This document shows, one piece after another, positions 18,240 through 26,959 of a DNA stretch of 44,165 nucleotides (position 1 is the stretch's first letter; every line of letters starts with the position of its first letter). Position numbers and translations under genes: made by a program. The notes under the pieces were generated by a model. That model made no database searches, was not told the DNA's origin, and saw only the letters and a list, made by a program, of their open reading frames with translations. Source of the DNA: Pyrinomonadaceae bacterium (lineage in GTDB: Bacteria; Acidobacteriota; Blastocatellia; Pyrinomonadales; Pyrinomonadaceae); assembly GCA_023717605.1 (NCBI GenBank), contig JAMQPH010000893.1, positions 1-44,165 on the forward strand, read 5' to 3'.

Positions 18240-18489
18240 TTGCTCGCTCATCCGGATTCAACGGCAATGAGCTTGCGCACTATCAGATTTACCTGAAAGC
18301 TTGTTTCCCGTTTCTCGCTCGTGATAGAGTGCGCTCCGCCTAACACCAAGCGAGTTTGGCTTCTCCTCACGTTCTTCCTGGCAGTATTAAGGAACCTTTA
18401 CGAAGTCAAACTTTAGTTGAATTCTAGTTTTGCTATGCAGCTGGAGCGGTCCTTTGCGGGCTCGACCCAACCAGCGCAGGAGACCTCAC

Positions 18490-21400
18490 ATGAACCTCAC
18501 CACCTCACAATTCCCGTTTCGTTTCAGCCTTCACTTCACTTTCTACTTGATTCTCTGTTGCTTCGGCGCGAGCGATCGTACCAAGGCGCAGAATCTCGAC
18601 AACGTGATCATTGGTGGTCGAGTTGTCGATCAGAATGGCACCGCTATTCCAGGAGCGTCGGTGATTGCACTGCTTGCAAGAACTGGCTCGCACCGTACTG
18701 CCGTGGCGGATACTGACGGACGCTATCGGGTACTTCAGCTCGAGCCGGGCACTTACGTGTTGCGCGCGTCAGCGGAGGGCTTTGCTGTGCAAGACACTGG
18801 GGCCATTTCAGTTTCGTCCGGTCAAAACTTTCAGATCGACATCGTGCTTTTTGCGAGCGGCGTGACAGTTGATCCAGTGACTGTCACTTCCCCGGAATCC
18901 CAACCGCTCGACACCACCCGCACCGTAGTCGGCGGAACCGTTACCGCCCGGGAGGTCGAGTCTTTGCCGGTCGCTACCCGTTCACCGCTTGATTTGATTT
19001 TCACCCTGGGTGGTGTGACTGAGGAGCCACTTTCGACGCGCGATCTAGCAGAGGATAGAGACGGAAATCCGGCCAGCACACCCGAGGAAGCCGGAACATT
19101 TTCGATTTCCGGCGGGCCCGCTTACTCCAACAATCTGACGATCGACGGTCTTGATAACAACGACGATCGGGCAGCCCGAGAGCGATTTCAGCCGTCACTT
19201 GAAGCGGTTGAAGAAGTTCAGGTGATAACAAATCAGTTCTCTGCCGAGTACGGACGAGCATCCGGAGGACGCATCAACATTCGCACCCGGGGCGGCACCC
19301 AAACATTTCGCGGGCGCGCCTTTTACTTCTTCAAGGATGAGTCATTAAACGCCAATACATTTAGAAACAACTCACTCGGCCTCAGGAGACTTCCTTTGCA
19401 GGACCACACACCCGGCTTCACTTTCAGCGGTCCGGTCATCCTCCCATGGCACAAGAACCAAACACCGACGTTTTTCTTCGTTTCTTATGAGTTCAATAAG
19501 GCCCTCGATAGCGCATTGACCGACACTCTCGTGCCAGTCCAGCAGAACCCTCGGTTTCCGCTGCCGTCTCCGACGCTTTTGCTGGGTCGCCGACTTGAAG
19601 ATGCAAACGCTCCGGCGAACAGCGCGGAGATTGCTCCGTTCATCTCATCCGTTAATACGCCGCTCAGAAACAATGCCGTTACAATGCGCATCGATCACCA
19701 GTTTCGTGAGACTCACAACGGCGCGCTGATGTATCAACTGGGTCGTCTGGCGAACCTACGTCAGTTTGGAGGCGGCAATCAGCTTGCGGAAGTGCTTCAG
19801 GCAAAGACGCGAAACTCAGACGCTATTTCCTATTCCGACAATTACGTTTTTTCCGCGCACACCGTCAATCAGATCCGAACGCAGTTCTCACGACTAGCCC
19901 CGGGAACGAAAACCGCACATGCCGCGAATCCGGTCGTCCTCATAACCATCAACGATCCTCTTATAGCAGACGATCCTGCGCGACGCTCCGGCACCCTTGT
20001 GGCAGGCTCTTCCACCACCGGAGCCACGGATCGGCTCGAGGGCCGCTTTCAGGTACAGGAAACCATCCTGCACACCGCAGGAACGCATTCACTGAAGTTT
20101 GGTGTCGATGTTCAGCGAATTCGCTCGGCCTTCATAGATCTCTCCGATGCGTCAGGAACCTTTAGCTTCGCCAGCGCCGGAGATTTCCTGGCAAACACCC
20201 CCAGCCGCTTCAGACAGAACTTTTTGACGGAATCAACTCAGCGAAACACCTACGTAGGTCTTTTTGGTCATGACGAGTGGCGGCTGTTTCCTAATGTGGT
20301 GGTGAGCTATGGTCTGCGCTACGAACGCGAAAGTATTATTCGCGACCGCAACAACTTTGCCCCACGTTTTTCGGTCGCTTACGATCCGTTTAATTCAGGT
20401 AAAACGGTTCTACGCTTTGGCGCCGGCCTTTTCTACAATCGGGCTCTGCTTCGGACCATTGATGATTTCACTCTCGGTAACCGCCGACTGTTCTTCGACA
20501 CCAATTCATTACGCGATCCTGACACTGGAAAACTCATGAGTGCCGCGCAACGTCGCGCGTTCATTGCCGCTAATCTTCACTTTCCGCAAACACTCACGGT
20601 TGAATCGCAACTCGTGACTCAGTTTGGCGAGATCAATAAGGAATTCTCGCGCCGTCTCGATCCCCAATTGCGCATACCCGAGAGCTATCAGGCGAACGTC
20701 GGAGGCGAACGCGACCTCGGCGGCGGTTTTGTGTTTGAGGCAAATTACACTTTCAATAGAGGCATACACCTTTGGCGTGAGTTCAATGCGAATGCTCCGG
20801 TGCTTCCCGGCGATTTCAAGAATTTTTCGGAGTATCTGGCCTCGCGCGACTTCCCCAACTTCCGCAGCGGCCCGGCCGGGGATCGCCCACTTTACAACGC
20901 TGCAGCCGCAGGCGAGCTGGTACGATTTGTATTCGTTTCCTCAGACAGCTCGAACCCGAATTCGGTGGGCCGCAGGGTTGAGTTTGGAGTCCCCGTTTCG
21001 ATGGTAAGTCTCAATAGTTTTTCCTCATCAACTTCGGTAGAAGTTGCACTCGCGGCTCTAAATGACCTGCGGCCCGATCCCACCCGCGCCGAAGTTGAAC
21101 AATTGATTGCGGCCGGCAACAGTTTCTATCAGGGCCTGACGCTTGCGCTCCGCAAGGGTTTCAGCCAGAGCAACGGTAGTTTCGGTCTCTCCTTTCGAGC
21201 CGCCTACACGATCGCAAGTCTTGTCGATGATGGTGTAGTCAACACTTCCGATGCGCTCATACCAGGAGACTTCCGACGCGAACGAGCCCGCAGTCTGCTC
21301 GACAGGAAACACCGTTTTGTTTTCTCGGGGACTTTCGACCTGCCAGCCTTTCTGGGCAAGCTCAGGTTGTCACCAATCCTGCGCATCGCTTCGGGCGCGC

Positions 21401-21852
21401 CTTTCAACATCTCCATTGGCGGAGTGGATCGCAATCTTGATGACGTGGGAAACGATCGGCCAAACTTTACCGGAAACACTGTACTGCTGCGTTGGCGAGG
21501 ACCAAACGACCCGATTGATCCGACCATCCTCAGTCTGTTTTCATTACCGACGATTGGTCAATCGGGAAACCTCCCGCGCAACGCTGGTCGAGGACCTGAG
21601 TTGTTCCTCTTCGACCTCAGCGTGACTCGAGAGTTCCGCTTCACTGAAAGAGTCAGACTTCGCCCGGTAATCGAGTTTGACAATGTTCTCAACAAAACTG
21701 TCTTCAGCTTTGGCGCGGAGTTTATCAACTTCAACGCGCTCGCCCCCACAGCGTCCCCAGAACAACGAAAGGAATTTCTGGATTCGTTTCTCGTAACCTC
21801 ACGGACACTTCGTCCGCGCCAGATTCGGGTCGGGATACGGATAGACTTTTAA
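18490..21852 (+). CDS. Oar-like TonB-dependent outer-membrane receptor
   Basis: An 1120-residue outer-membrane protein. ATG 18490 is chosen because AGGAG (18478-18482) lies 7 bases upstream and a signal peptide (about residues 1-34) follows; an in-frame start at 18430 would add 20 residues before it. A carboxypeptidase-regulatory-like beta-sandwich (about 40-125, GRVVDQNGTAIPGASV) precedes a plug domain (about 150-280, with GGPAYSNNLTIDGLDNND and VEEVQVITNQFSAEYG) and a long 22-strand-type barrel ending in IRVGIRIDF with the terminal Phe of outer-membrane proteins. This architecture is the expanded Acidobacteriota receptor type. The ligand is unknown; oligosaccharides or peptides are usual guesses. 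No regulator adjoins it. Confidence 0.93.
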   Translation: MNLTTSQFPFRFSLHFTFYLILCCFGASDRTKAQNLDNVIIGGRVVDQNGTAIPGASVIALLARTGSHRTAVADTDGRYRVLQLEPGTYVLRASAEGFAVQDTGAISVSSGQNFQIDIVLFASGVTVDPVTVTSPESQPLDTTRTVVGGTVTAREVESLPVATRSPLDLIFTLGGVTEEPLSTRDLAEDRDGNPASTPEEAGTFSISGGPAYSNNLTIDGLDNNDDRAARERFQPSLEAVEEVQVITNQFSAEYGRASGGRINIRTRGGTQTFRGRAFYFFKDESLNANTFRNNSLGLRRLPLQDHTPGFTFSGPVILPWHKNQTPTFFFVSYEFNKALDSALTDTLVPVQQNPRFPLPSPTLLLGRRLEDANAPANSAEIAPFISSVNTPLRNNAVTMRIDHQFRETHNGALMYQLGRLANLRQFGGGNQLAEVLQAKTRNSDAISYSDNYVFSAHTVNQIRTQFSRLAPGTKTAHAANPVVLITINDPLIADDPARRSGTLVAGSSTTGATDRLEGRFQVQETILHTAGTHSLKFGVDVQRIRSAFIDLSDASGTFSFASAGDFLANTPSRFRQNFLTESTQRNTYVGLFGHDEWRLFPNVVVSYGLRYERESIIRDRNNFAPRFSVAYDPFNSGKTVLRFGAGLFYNRALLRTIDDFTLGNRRLFFDTNSLRDPDTGKLMSAAQRRAFIAANLHFPQTLTVESQLVTQFGEINKEFSRRLDPQLRIPESYQANVGGERDLGGGFVFEANYTFNRGIHLWREFNANAPVLPGDFKNFSEYLASRDFPNFRSGPAGDRPLYNAAAAGELVRFVFVSSDSSNPNSVGRRVEFGVPVSMVSLNSFSSSTSVEVALAALNDLRPDPTRAEVEQLIAAGNSFYQGLTLALRKGFSQSNGSFGLSFRAAYTIASLVDDGVVNTSDALIPGDFRRERARSLLDRKHRFVFSGTFDLPAFLGKLRLSPILRIASGAPFNISIGGVDRNLDDVGNDRPNFTGNTVLLRWRGPNDPIDPTILSLFSLPTIGQSGNLPRNAGRGPELFLFDLSVTREFRFTERVRLRPVIEFDNVLNKTVFSFGAEFINFNALAPTASPEQRKEFLDSFLVTSRTLRPRQIRVGIRIDF

Positions 21853-22505
21853 GCTGGTTTGAGATTTGTGAGGTAATTGAACGCCGTCGCGGAATAGGAA
21901 TGCAGTTGGGGGTTCTCAGCTTCTGTTGCTGGCCGTGGCAGTCGAACCCTCAGTTCGATTGGCCTTTCTTTCGGAGTGCTCCCCCTGCTGCTCTGATGAT
22001 TTGCTCGTCTTCGGACTACTCGTCTTTTGACAGCGCGCGCGCGAGCGTTCAATTCTTCTGGTCATCCATCTAGCCATTTCAGCCACCTTCCAATCAAAAC
22101 TACCTAACCAACCATACGAGAACGGCGGGAATTTGGTTTGCGGGTTTTACTGGGTCTCGCGATAATTCCGCCAACCGTTCCATTGGCAGATTGCGTGCCA
22201 CCTGAGTTTGATCAGGTGCTTGAGTCTCAAAAGCGGAGCTGGGACAGATTGGGACCGGGCTGGTGCGCAATAAATTCCTTTTCTATTGCGCTTTTTTACA
22301 TACTAAGGGCCCCACCGCTGGACTCGACGGGTGGCACCTCAACTTTGCCGGTTGCCAGCCTTTCCCGCAGCACTCTTCAGACATACGATATCGTGACTTC
22401 TTGACTCCAAATGGAGAGACCGACCAACCAAATGGATAGACGAACCAGTCCAAATTCCTGTGATAAACTCCGCCGCAGCACCGGGGGCCCAGAAGCTCAG
22501 CCCGG
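21853..22505. other. Intergenic region with hairpin and 21-base tandem repeat
   Basis: No supported gene lies in this 653-base gap; short frames on both strands lack protein-like composition and start signals. A long imperfect hairpin is visible at 22120-22180 (GAACGG and GGGAATT on the left, AATTCC and CCGTTC on the right). An imperfect 21-base direct repeat occurs at 22408-22428 and 22429-22449 (16 of 21 identical), 57 bases before the DUF4388 gene start, and might be a regulator-binding site. Confidence 0.4.
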
Positions 22506-23252
22506 GTGGCTCGTTCTCAAGTCAAAATGGTCAACTCCCGGTCAGAATCAGAGCACGTAAGTGAAGTCGACACGGCCATCCTTGATGCCGAGTTGTTCAT
22601 TAAGTACAAAGCGCCAGAAAAAGCCATGGAGCGACTGCGCACTGCACTTGAGAGCAATCCGCGGTCGATTCCACTGCGCGAACGACTGCGGGAAATTTCC
22701 ATCACTTCAAAGCACACAGATGAGGCTGCCCGTCAGTGTCTTGGCTTAGCCAGCATTTACATTGCACGAGAAGACTTCAACACCGCCCACGAGCGCTTGC
22801 TGGAAGCCAAGCAGCTCGATCCGCGAATAAACATTGCCGGAGGACTGGAGGCCATTCGTCGAGCGCGACGGCCGGATCTTAGTCCGGCCGCGACTCCAGC
22901 TGAGTCGACAGGGCGAACTTACGCGACGCTGGCCGGTGACCTGGCAGCTATTAGCGTCTTCGATGCGGTACAGGTTCTCGAGAACGCGAAGTTGACTGGC
23001 GAGCTGCTACTAACGGGTGATTCAAAAACCGGTCGCGTGTTCTTCAATGAGGGAAGGATTGTTGATGCGGAGTCAGCCGGCGAAAAGGGCGAAGCGGGAT
23101 TCCGTCGTATTGTGGAGATAACTAACGGCAGTTTTGAGTTTCAAAAATCGGTGGACACATTTCCTGTCACCATTCAGGCGCCAAGCAATACCAACCTTAT
23201 TCTCGACACGCTGCGTCTACTGGATGAATCCTCGTTAGAAGGTGGAGACTAA
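22506..23252 (+). CDS. TPR-DUF4388 (PATAN-like) protein
   Basis: A 248-residue soluble protein. The N-terminal half (about 20-115) reads as TPR-like helices (AERL-type repeats EKAMERLRTALESNPRS and FNTAHERLLEAKQLDPR). The C-terminal half (about 140-235) is a DUF4388 domain: GDLAAISVFDAVQVLENAK, GELLLTG, GRVFFNEGRIVDAE and GSFEFQ. DUF4388/PATAN domains act as protein-interaction modules in gliding, type IV pilus and response-regulator pathways. The start is GTG 22506 or ATG 22527; neither has a good Shine-Dalgarno. It ends convergently with the next gene, overlapping by four bases. Confidence 0.85.
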   Translation: MARSQVKMVNSRSESEHVSEVDTAILDAELFIKYKAPEKAMERLRTALESNPRSIPLRERLREISITSKHTDEAARQCLGLASIYIAREDFNTAHERLLEAKQLDPRINIAGGLEAIRRARRPDLSPAATPAESTGRTYATLAGDLAAISVFDAVQVLENAKLTGELLLTGDSKTGRVFFNEGRIVDAESAGEKGEAGFRRIVEITNGSFEFQKSVDTFPVTIQAPSNTNLILDTLRLLDESSLEGGD

Positions 23253-24010
23253 TCTACGAGGACTCGGGTCGTCAGCGCCTCAGCCCTCTCGATAGCCGAG
23301 AGCAGACGAAGAAACTGAAGGTAGTTTTTGCTGCGCGCCGTGAGTCGGGTAAGTTCCGATTGGTTTAGGTCATTACGCAGCATGAGGTCGAGGAAATCGT
23401 AAAAGTCTGCAGTCGCGGCAAACGGGAATTCGCGAGTGTAGGTCGTCCGCTCGTTGTCCTCTGAACGAAAACCAGCCAACAGATCGAAAACATTATCGGT
23501 CGTGATTCCAACCGCTTCTCTAGTCAAACGAATGGGCAGCCGCAGTTCATAAAAACGGAGTCCTTCGCCGGTAGTCACCCGCCGCAGTTCTTTGGTTGCC
23601 TCGCCATCAAACGGCGATTCAGGATCGAGTAGAATGTGAAGCAGCCGAGGTTGGTCCTCCTTGTCCAGGGTATCGACAAACAGTTGCACGCGATCGGCCA
23701 AGAACTTCTCAAACTGCGCCTCGATCGGATAGGTGATCCGGCCCAGGCATCCCACCGACTCACCTTCGCCGGCTGCTGCTACTGGCAAACAGGAGGGACA
23801 GTTTGGGCATACAACTGTTTCCGTTTGCATGAGTTCTACTTCCTCAGTCGCATTTTCCACCCAGCGGAGCTTGTCTTCTGAAGGCGCGCTCGTGTCGCCT
23901 GTGGTGAGTAGCGTATGCAGATTGCTCAAGCGCCCCCACTCGCGCAGGTGCTGCTCGGAATATCGAGCGCGCAGGACGCACGGATGCTGGACAGCGAATT
24001 CAAGAGACAT
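23249..24010 (-). CDS. Uncharacterised CxxCxxC protein
   Basis: A 253-residue soluble protein of no family I can name. ATG at 24010 is chosen because upstream in-frame codons up to 24091 read through repeat DNA (Arg/Leu/Pro-rich) and are not protein-like. A cysteine cluster CPNCPSC occurs at about residues 67-73 with another Cys about 17 residues later (VGCLGRI), which suggests zinc or an Fe-S site. The remainder is helical, with an acidic central part and a C-terminal DFLDLMLRNDLNQSELTRL segment. It is tail-to-tail with the DUF4388 gene, overlapping four bases. Confidence 0.72.
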   Translation of the reverse strand: MSLEFAVQHPCVLRARYSEQHLREWGRLSNLHTLLTTGDTSAPSEDKLRWVENATEEVELMQTETVVCPNCPSCLPVAAAGEGESVGCLGRITYPIEAQFEKFLADRVQLFVDTLDKEDQPRLLHILLDPESPFDGEATKELRRVTTGEGLRFYELRLPIRLTREAVGITTDNVFDLLAGFRSEDNERTTYTREFPFAATADFYDFLDLMLRNDLNQSELTRLTARSKNYLQFLRLLSAIERAEALTTRVLVD

Positions 24011-24055
24011 GGAAGGCAGTTTAGCAGAAGGCAGGGGCAGTCGGCAGGAGCGGAC

Positions 24056-24284
24056 GGCAGGAGGCAGACGGCAGGAGGCAGCAGTTTCCATTTCTCATTT
24101 GACATTTTTCATTGGTCATTGCCGAATGACTCTTTCGCACAGTTCTCAGACTTAGCTAGTGATCTTACTCTTCCCACGAGTTTGGGGTTCAGGAGAACGA
24201 CGAATTGAATGCAATGGCCGAATGAAAAATGTCAAATGAGAAATGGAAAATGCTTCCACCTGCTCCTGCCGTCTGCCTCCTGCC
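24056..24284. repeat. Large heptad-based inverted repeat
   Basis: Two perfectly matched arm segments: 22 bases (24056-24077 with 24263-24284, GGCAGGA-type heptads) and 29 bases (24085-24113 with 24221-24249, CATTTGA-type heptads). The arms enclose about 107 bases. Both words show a 7-base period (GGCAGGA-GGCAGAC-GGCAGGA and CATTTCT-CATTTGA-CATTTTT). It fills the divergent gap between the unknown leftward gene and the Trm112-like gene. No transposase or target duplication is visible. Confidence 0.8.
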
Positions 24285-24380
24285 CACTGTCTACTTGTGA
24301 TAAGCTTGACCACTCTTTTAAGAAGCTTCTTTCAGCACGCCTGTGCACAACCAATTCCTGAGCCCTGGAGAGGTCCTGTC

Positions 24381-24569
24381 ATGGCAATCAGTCAAGATTT
24401 GTTGGAGATACTCGCCTGTCCCGCATGCATGGCGAGGGTGGAATTGAAACCGGATGGCAGCGCTCTCAAATGCGTTGAATGTAAACGAGTCTACCCCATC
24501 ATCGACGACATTCCGGTGATGCTCATTGACGAGGCGACGATAGAAGATGAACAGCCTGAGTCGAAATGA
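24381..24569 (+). CDS. Trm112-like zinc-ribbon protein
   Basis: A 62-residue Trm112/YcaR-type protein with two zinc knuckles, CPAC at about 13-16 and CVEC at about 33-36, followed by YPIIDDIPVML, the family signature. Archaeal and eukaryotic Trm112 activates methyltransferases; the bacterial role is unclear, though it is often found beside lipopolysaccharide genes such as lpxK and kdsB. GGAGAGG at 24367-24373 supports ATG 24381; an upstream in-frame extension to 24243 is repeat DNA. Its stop overlaps the GT9 start (ATGA), so it is co-translated with that gene. Confidence 0.9.
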   Translation: MAISQDLLEILACPACMARVELKPDGSALKCVECKRVYPIIDDIPVMLIDEATIEDEQPESK

Positions 24570-25714
24570 AGAGTCTGCGCGAAATAGTTGAAGCGTCTCC
24601 GCAGATGCGCGCCGTGGCGATGCACACTTTGCGCAGTGAAGAATCAGCTCAGCCGCTCGGGCCCGCGCTCTGGGACTGGAAAAGCGTGCGCCGTGTCCTG
24701 GTGGTGCGACTTCGCTCAATCGGCGACACCGTTTTGACCACGCCATCTCTCTACGCGCTAAAACGTTTTTTGCCGCATGCCCGGCTCGACATTCTTCTGG
24801 AGGATTGGGTCGCGCCTGTGCTCGACGGGTTTGAAAACGTTGATAACATCATCACGCTGAAACGCGGCAGCACTGCAGCTCGCGCTAGAGTCGCGCGCCA
24901 CATTCGGGCGACGCGGTATGACGTCGCTTACAATCTACACGGTGGGACCACGGCAACGCTGCTCACCCGGGCCTCTGGTGCCAGACATCGGGTTGGCTAT
25001 TCGAGCTATCAATACGCACGTTTGCACAATCATCTTGCGCGCTCGTCGTCATTTCTTTGGGGACGAGACAAGACGCACTCTGTAGAGCAACAACTTGCAC
25101 TGATCGGCTGGACAGGCATCCCGGTAACGGATCGCCCGCCCACACGATTAGCAATCACCGACGGCGCTGCCCGGAGTATTTCGGCACGGCTGCGGGCTGC
25201 TGGTTTAGACGAAACCAGAATACCCCTCGCCGTAATTCACCCCGCCGCTGCATTCGATACCAAGCAATGGGCGACAGAGAGATTTGCGCAAGTAGCGGAA
25301 AGCCTGGCAAGTCGCAATTTGGCAATCGTGGCGATCGCCGCGTCAGCTGAATCGCATGTTGCCGATTCGTTGAAGCGGCATACGGAGGCGCCCGTCGTGG
25401 CGTTTACCGATCTCTCTTTACCGGAGGTCACGGCGCTTCTCTCTCAGGCGCGTATATTTGTGGGCAACGATAGCGGCATAGCACATATGGCCGCGGCAGT
25501 TGGTGCCCCTTCGGTTGTGATCTTCGGTTCTTCCAATACCGCACACTGGCGGCCCTGGGCCAGGGCTCCCGCCGAGGTTGTGGTTGAAGAGCTGGATTGT
25601 CAACCATGCCATGGCTACTTCTGTGAAAAGTTTGATGAGCCGGAGTGTATTAAGCGAGTTCCGGTGGAGCGGGTGCTTGGCTCTATTGATCGCGTACTGA
25701 GAGAGAGTGGATAG
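24566..25714 (+). CDS. Glycosyltransferase family 9 (heptosyltransferase-like)
   Basis: A 382-residue ADP-heptose:LPS heptosyltransferase-like GT-B enzyme. The N-terminal domain has RRVLVVRLRSIGDTVLTTPSL (about 41-60), and the C-terminal donor domain has FVGNDSGIAHMAAAVGAPSVVIFGSS (about 297-322) with the conserved DSG-x-H. The first 35 residues form an extra helical extension. It overlaps the Trm112-like gene by ATGA. With rfaE1 downstream, addition of an ADP-heptose to lipid A core at the inner membrane is the likely role; the acceptor is unassigned. The segment CQPCHGYFCEKFDEPECIKRV near the C-terminus is a cysteine-rich motif common in this group. Confidence 0.92.
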   Translation: MKSLREIVEASPQMRAVAMHTLRSEESAQPLGPALWDWKSVRRVLVVRLRSIGDTVLTTPSLYALKRFLPHARLDILLEDWVAPVLDGFENVDNIITLKRGSTAARARVARHIRATRYDVAYNLHGGTTATLLTRASGARHRVGYSSYQYARLHNHLARSSSFLWGRDKTHSVEQQLALIGWTGIPVTDRPPTRLAITDGAARSISARLRAAGLDETRIPLAVIHPAAAFDTKQWATERFAQVAESLASRNLAIVAIAASAESHVADSLKRHTEAPVVAFTDLSLPEVTALLSQARIFVGNDSGIAHMAAAVGAPSVVIFGSSNTAHWRPWARAPAEVVVEELDCQPCHGYFCEKFDEPECIKRVPVERVLGSIDRVLRESG

Positions 25715-25778
25715 GAATCCTTAGCATCCGGTTTTGCCTATGCTGCACTTTGCCGGAACCACTAATTACATCTCATTC

Positions 25779-25888
25779 ACACCCTGCTTTAGCTGGGTGT
25801 CGGAAGCGTTCGGTAACCTTCCGAAACCGTTTGAACGGTTCTGGGAATTCTCGTCCACCGTTCACACCTATCTGAAGATAGGTGTGAA
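25779..25888. repeat. Run of hairpins before rfaE1
   Basis: Four successive inverted repeats: ACACCC/GGGTGT (25779-25800), TTCGG/CCGAA (25809-25825), AACCGTT/AACGGTT with loop TG (25825-25840), and a perfect 12-bp stem with TGAA loop (25861-25888). TTCACACC recurs in the first and last. It has no T-run, so it is not a normal terminator. It may be a REP-like element or a structured leader; a 62-codon frame through it is not protein-like. Confidence 0.6.
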
Positions 25889-25972
25889 TAAGAAACGAGC
25901 GCGGCAAACGGAATTACGCTAGTAATTTCAACGATGCGGGCCACTAGTTCGCTGAACCTGAAGTTTAGAGAC

Positions 25973-26959
25973 ATGGAGCAACTCTCGCGGGAACAAGTTG
26001 AAAAGCTAACTCAATCGATCCGCAATCGAAAGATCGTGGTGCTCGGCGACCTGATGCTGGATGAGTTTGTTTGGGGTGATGTGACGCGAATCTCGCCCGA
26101 AGCGCCGGTGCCGGTAGTAGAAATCCGTCGCGAATCAGTTCATCTTGGGGGTGCGGCGAATGTGCTGGCGAACCTGGTTGCACTTGGCGCGCAGGCCTGC
26201 GTGGTGGGCGTGGTAGGGAAAGATGCTGCCGGTGAACGGTTGCGAGCGAGTTTGCGCGACGCCAGTCCGTTGCAAACAGACGAGCGCATCGTAATTGACG
26301 AAAGCAGACCTTCAACCATCAAGACTCGCATCATCGCGCATAGCCAGTTGGTCGTTCGCGCCGATCGAGAGCTGCGCACTCAGGTGAATGGGCGGACTGA
26401 GGATCGGATTATCAGCATCTTAAAAGACGCGATGCGCGATGCCGATGCGTTTGTGGTGTCGGATTACGAGAAAGGGGTGGTTACACCTCGCATTCTTGCT
26501 GAGGTTCTTCCGCTGGCTTATGGCCGTATTCCAGTGCTAATTGACCCGAAGATCCGCAATCTAGCGTCGTACCGCCCGGCTACGCTGGTTACGCCAAATC
26601 ACCAGGAGGCTTTGAGGATGACCAATCTGGAAGAAGATTCGGATTTGGGGTTGCATCGAGCGGCTCAGCGTCTGCGGGAAAAGCTGAACTGTGATGCCGT
26701 TCTAATTACCCGTGGGCCAGACGGGATGATTTTGGTGGAGGGTGACGGCGAGCCCGTATATGTCGAAACCGCCGCCCGCGAGGTCTATGATGTTACCGGC
26801 GCCGGAGATACGGTGATAGCCACGCTCGCCGCCGCCATGGCAGCCGGAGCATCGATGCTCGAAAGTGCTAACCTCGCAAATCACGCTGCCGGCATCGTCG
26901 TCGGGAAAGTAGGAACCGCAACTGCAAGCTCCGAGGAGTTGATCTCGTCGTTCACATGA
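25973..26959 (+). CDS. rfaE1: D-glycero-beta-D-manno-heptose-7-phosphate kinase
   Basis: A 328-residue PfkB/ribokinase-family sugar kinase that phosphorylates heptose-7-phosphate at C1 in ADP-heptose synthesis. Seen: VVLGDLMLDEFVWGDVTRISPEAPVPV (ligand region at about 22-48), HLGGAANVLANL and the catalytic VTGAGDTV near the C-terminus. The chain ends after the kinase domain, so the C-terminal cytidylyltransferase of bifunctional HldE is missing and must be encoded elsewhere (RfaE2). The start is ATG 25973 or 25934. Its stop overlaps the kinase start (ATGA). GT9 upstream makes a heptose-LPS context. Confidence 0.93.
   Translation: MEQLSREQVEKLTQSIRNRKIVVLGDLMLDEFVWGDVTRISPEAPVPVVEIRRESVHLGGAANVLANLVALGAQACVVGVVGKDAAGERLRASLRDASPLQTDERIVIDESRPSTIKTRIIAHSQLVVRADRELRTQVNGRTEDRIISILKDAMRDADAFVVSDYEKGVVTPRILAEVLPLAYGRIPVLIDPKIRNLASYRPATLVTPNHQEALRMTNLEEDSDLGLHRAAQRLREKLNCDAVLITRGPDGMILVEGDGEPVYVETAAREVYDVTGAGDTVIATLAAAMAAGASMLESANLANHAAGIVVGKVGTATASSEELISSFT

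Noticed and set aside
21849-22404. Short frames in the TonB-DUF4388 gap (67 and 88 codons)
   Set aside because: No start signals, no domain, and Arg/Pro or Ser-rich composition typical of non-coding reads.
24011-24091. N-terminal extension of the CxxCxxC protein
   Set aside because: The extra codons translate repeat DNA (GGCAGGA heptads) rather than conserved protein.
16571-24284. CRISPR array
   Set aside because: The short repeats are period-7 and inverted, without equal-length spacers or cas genes.
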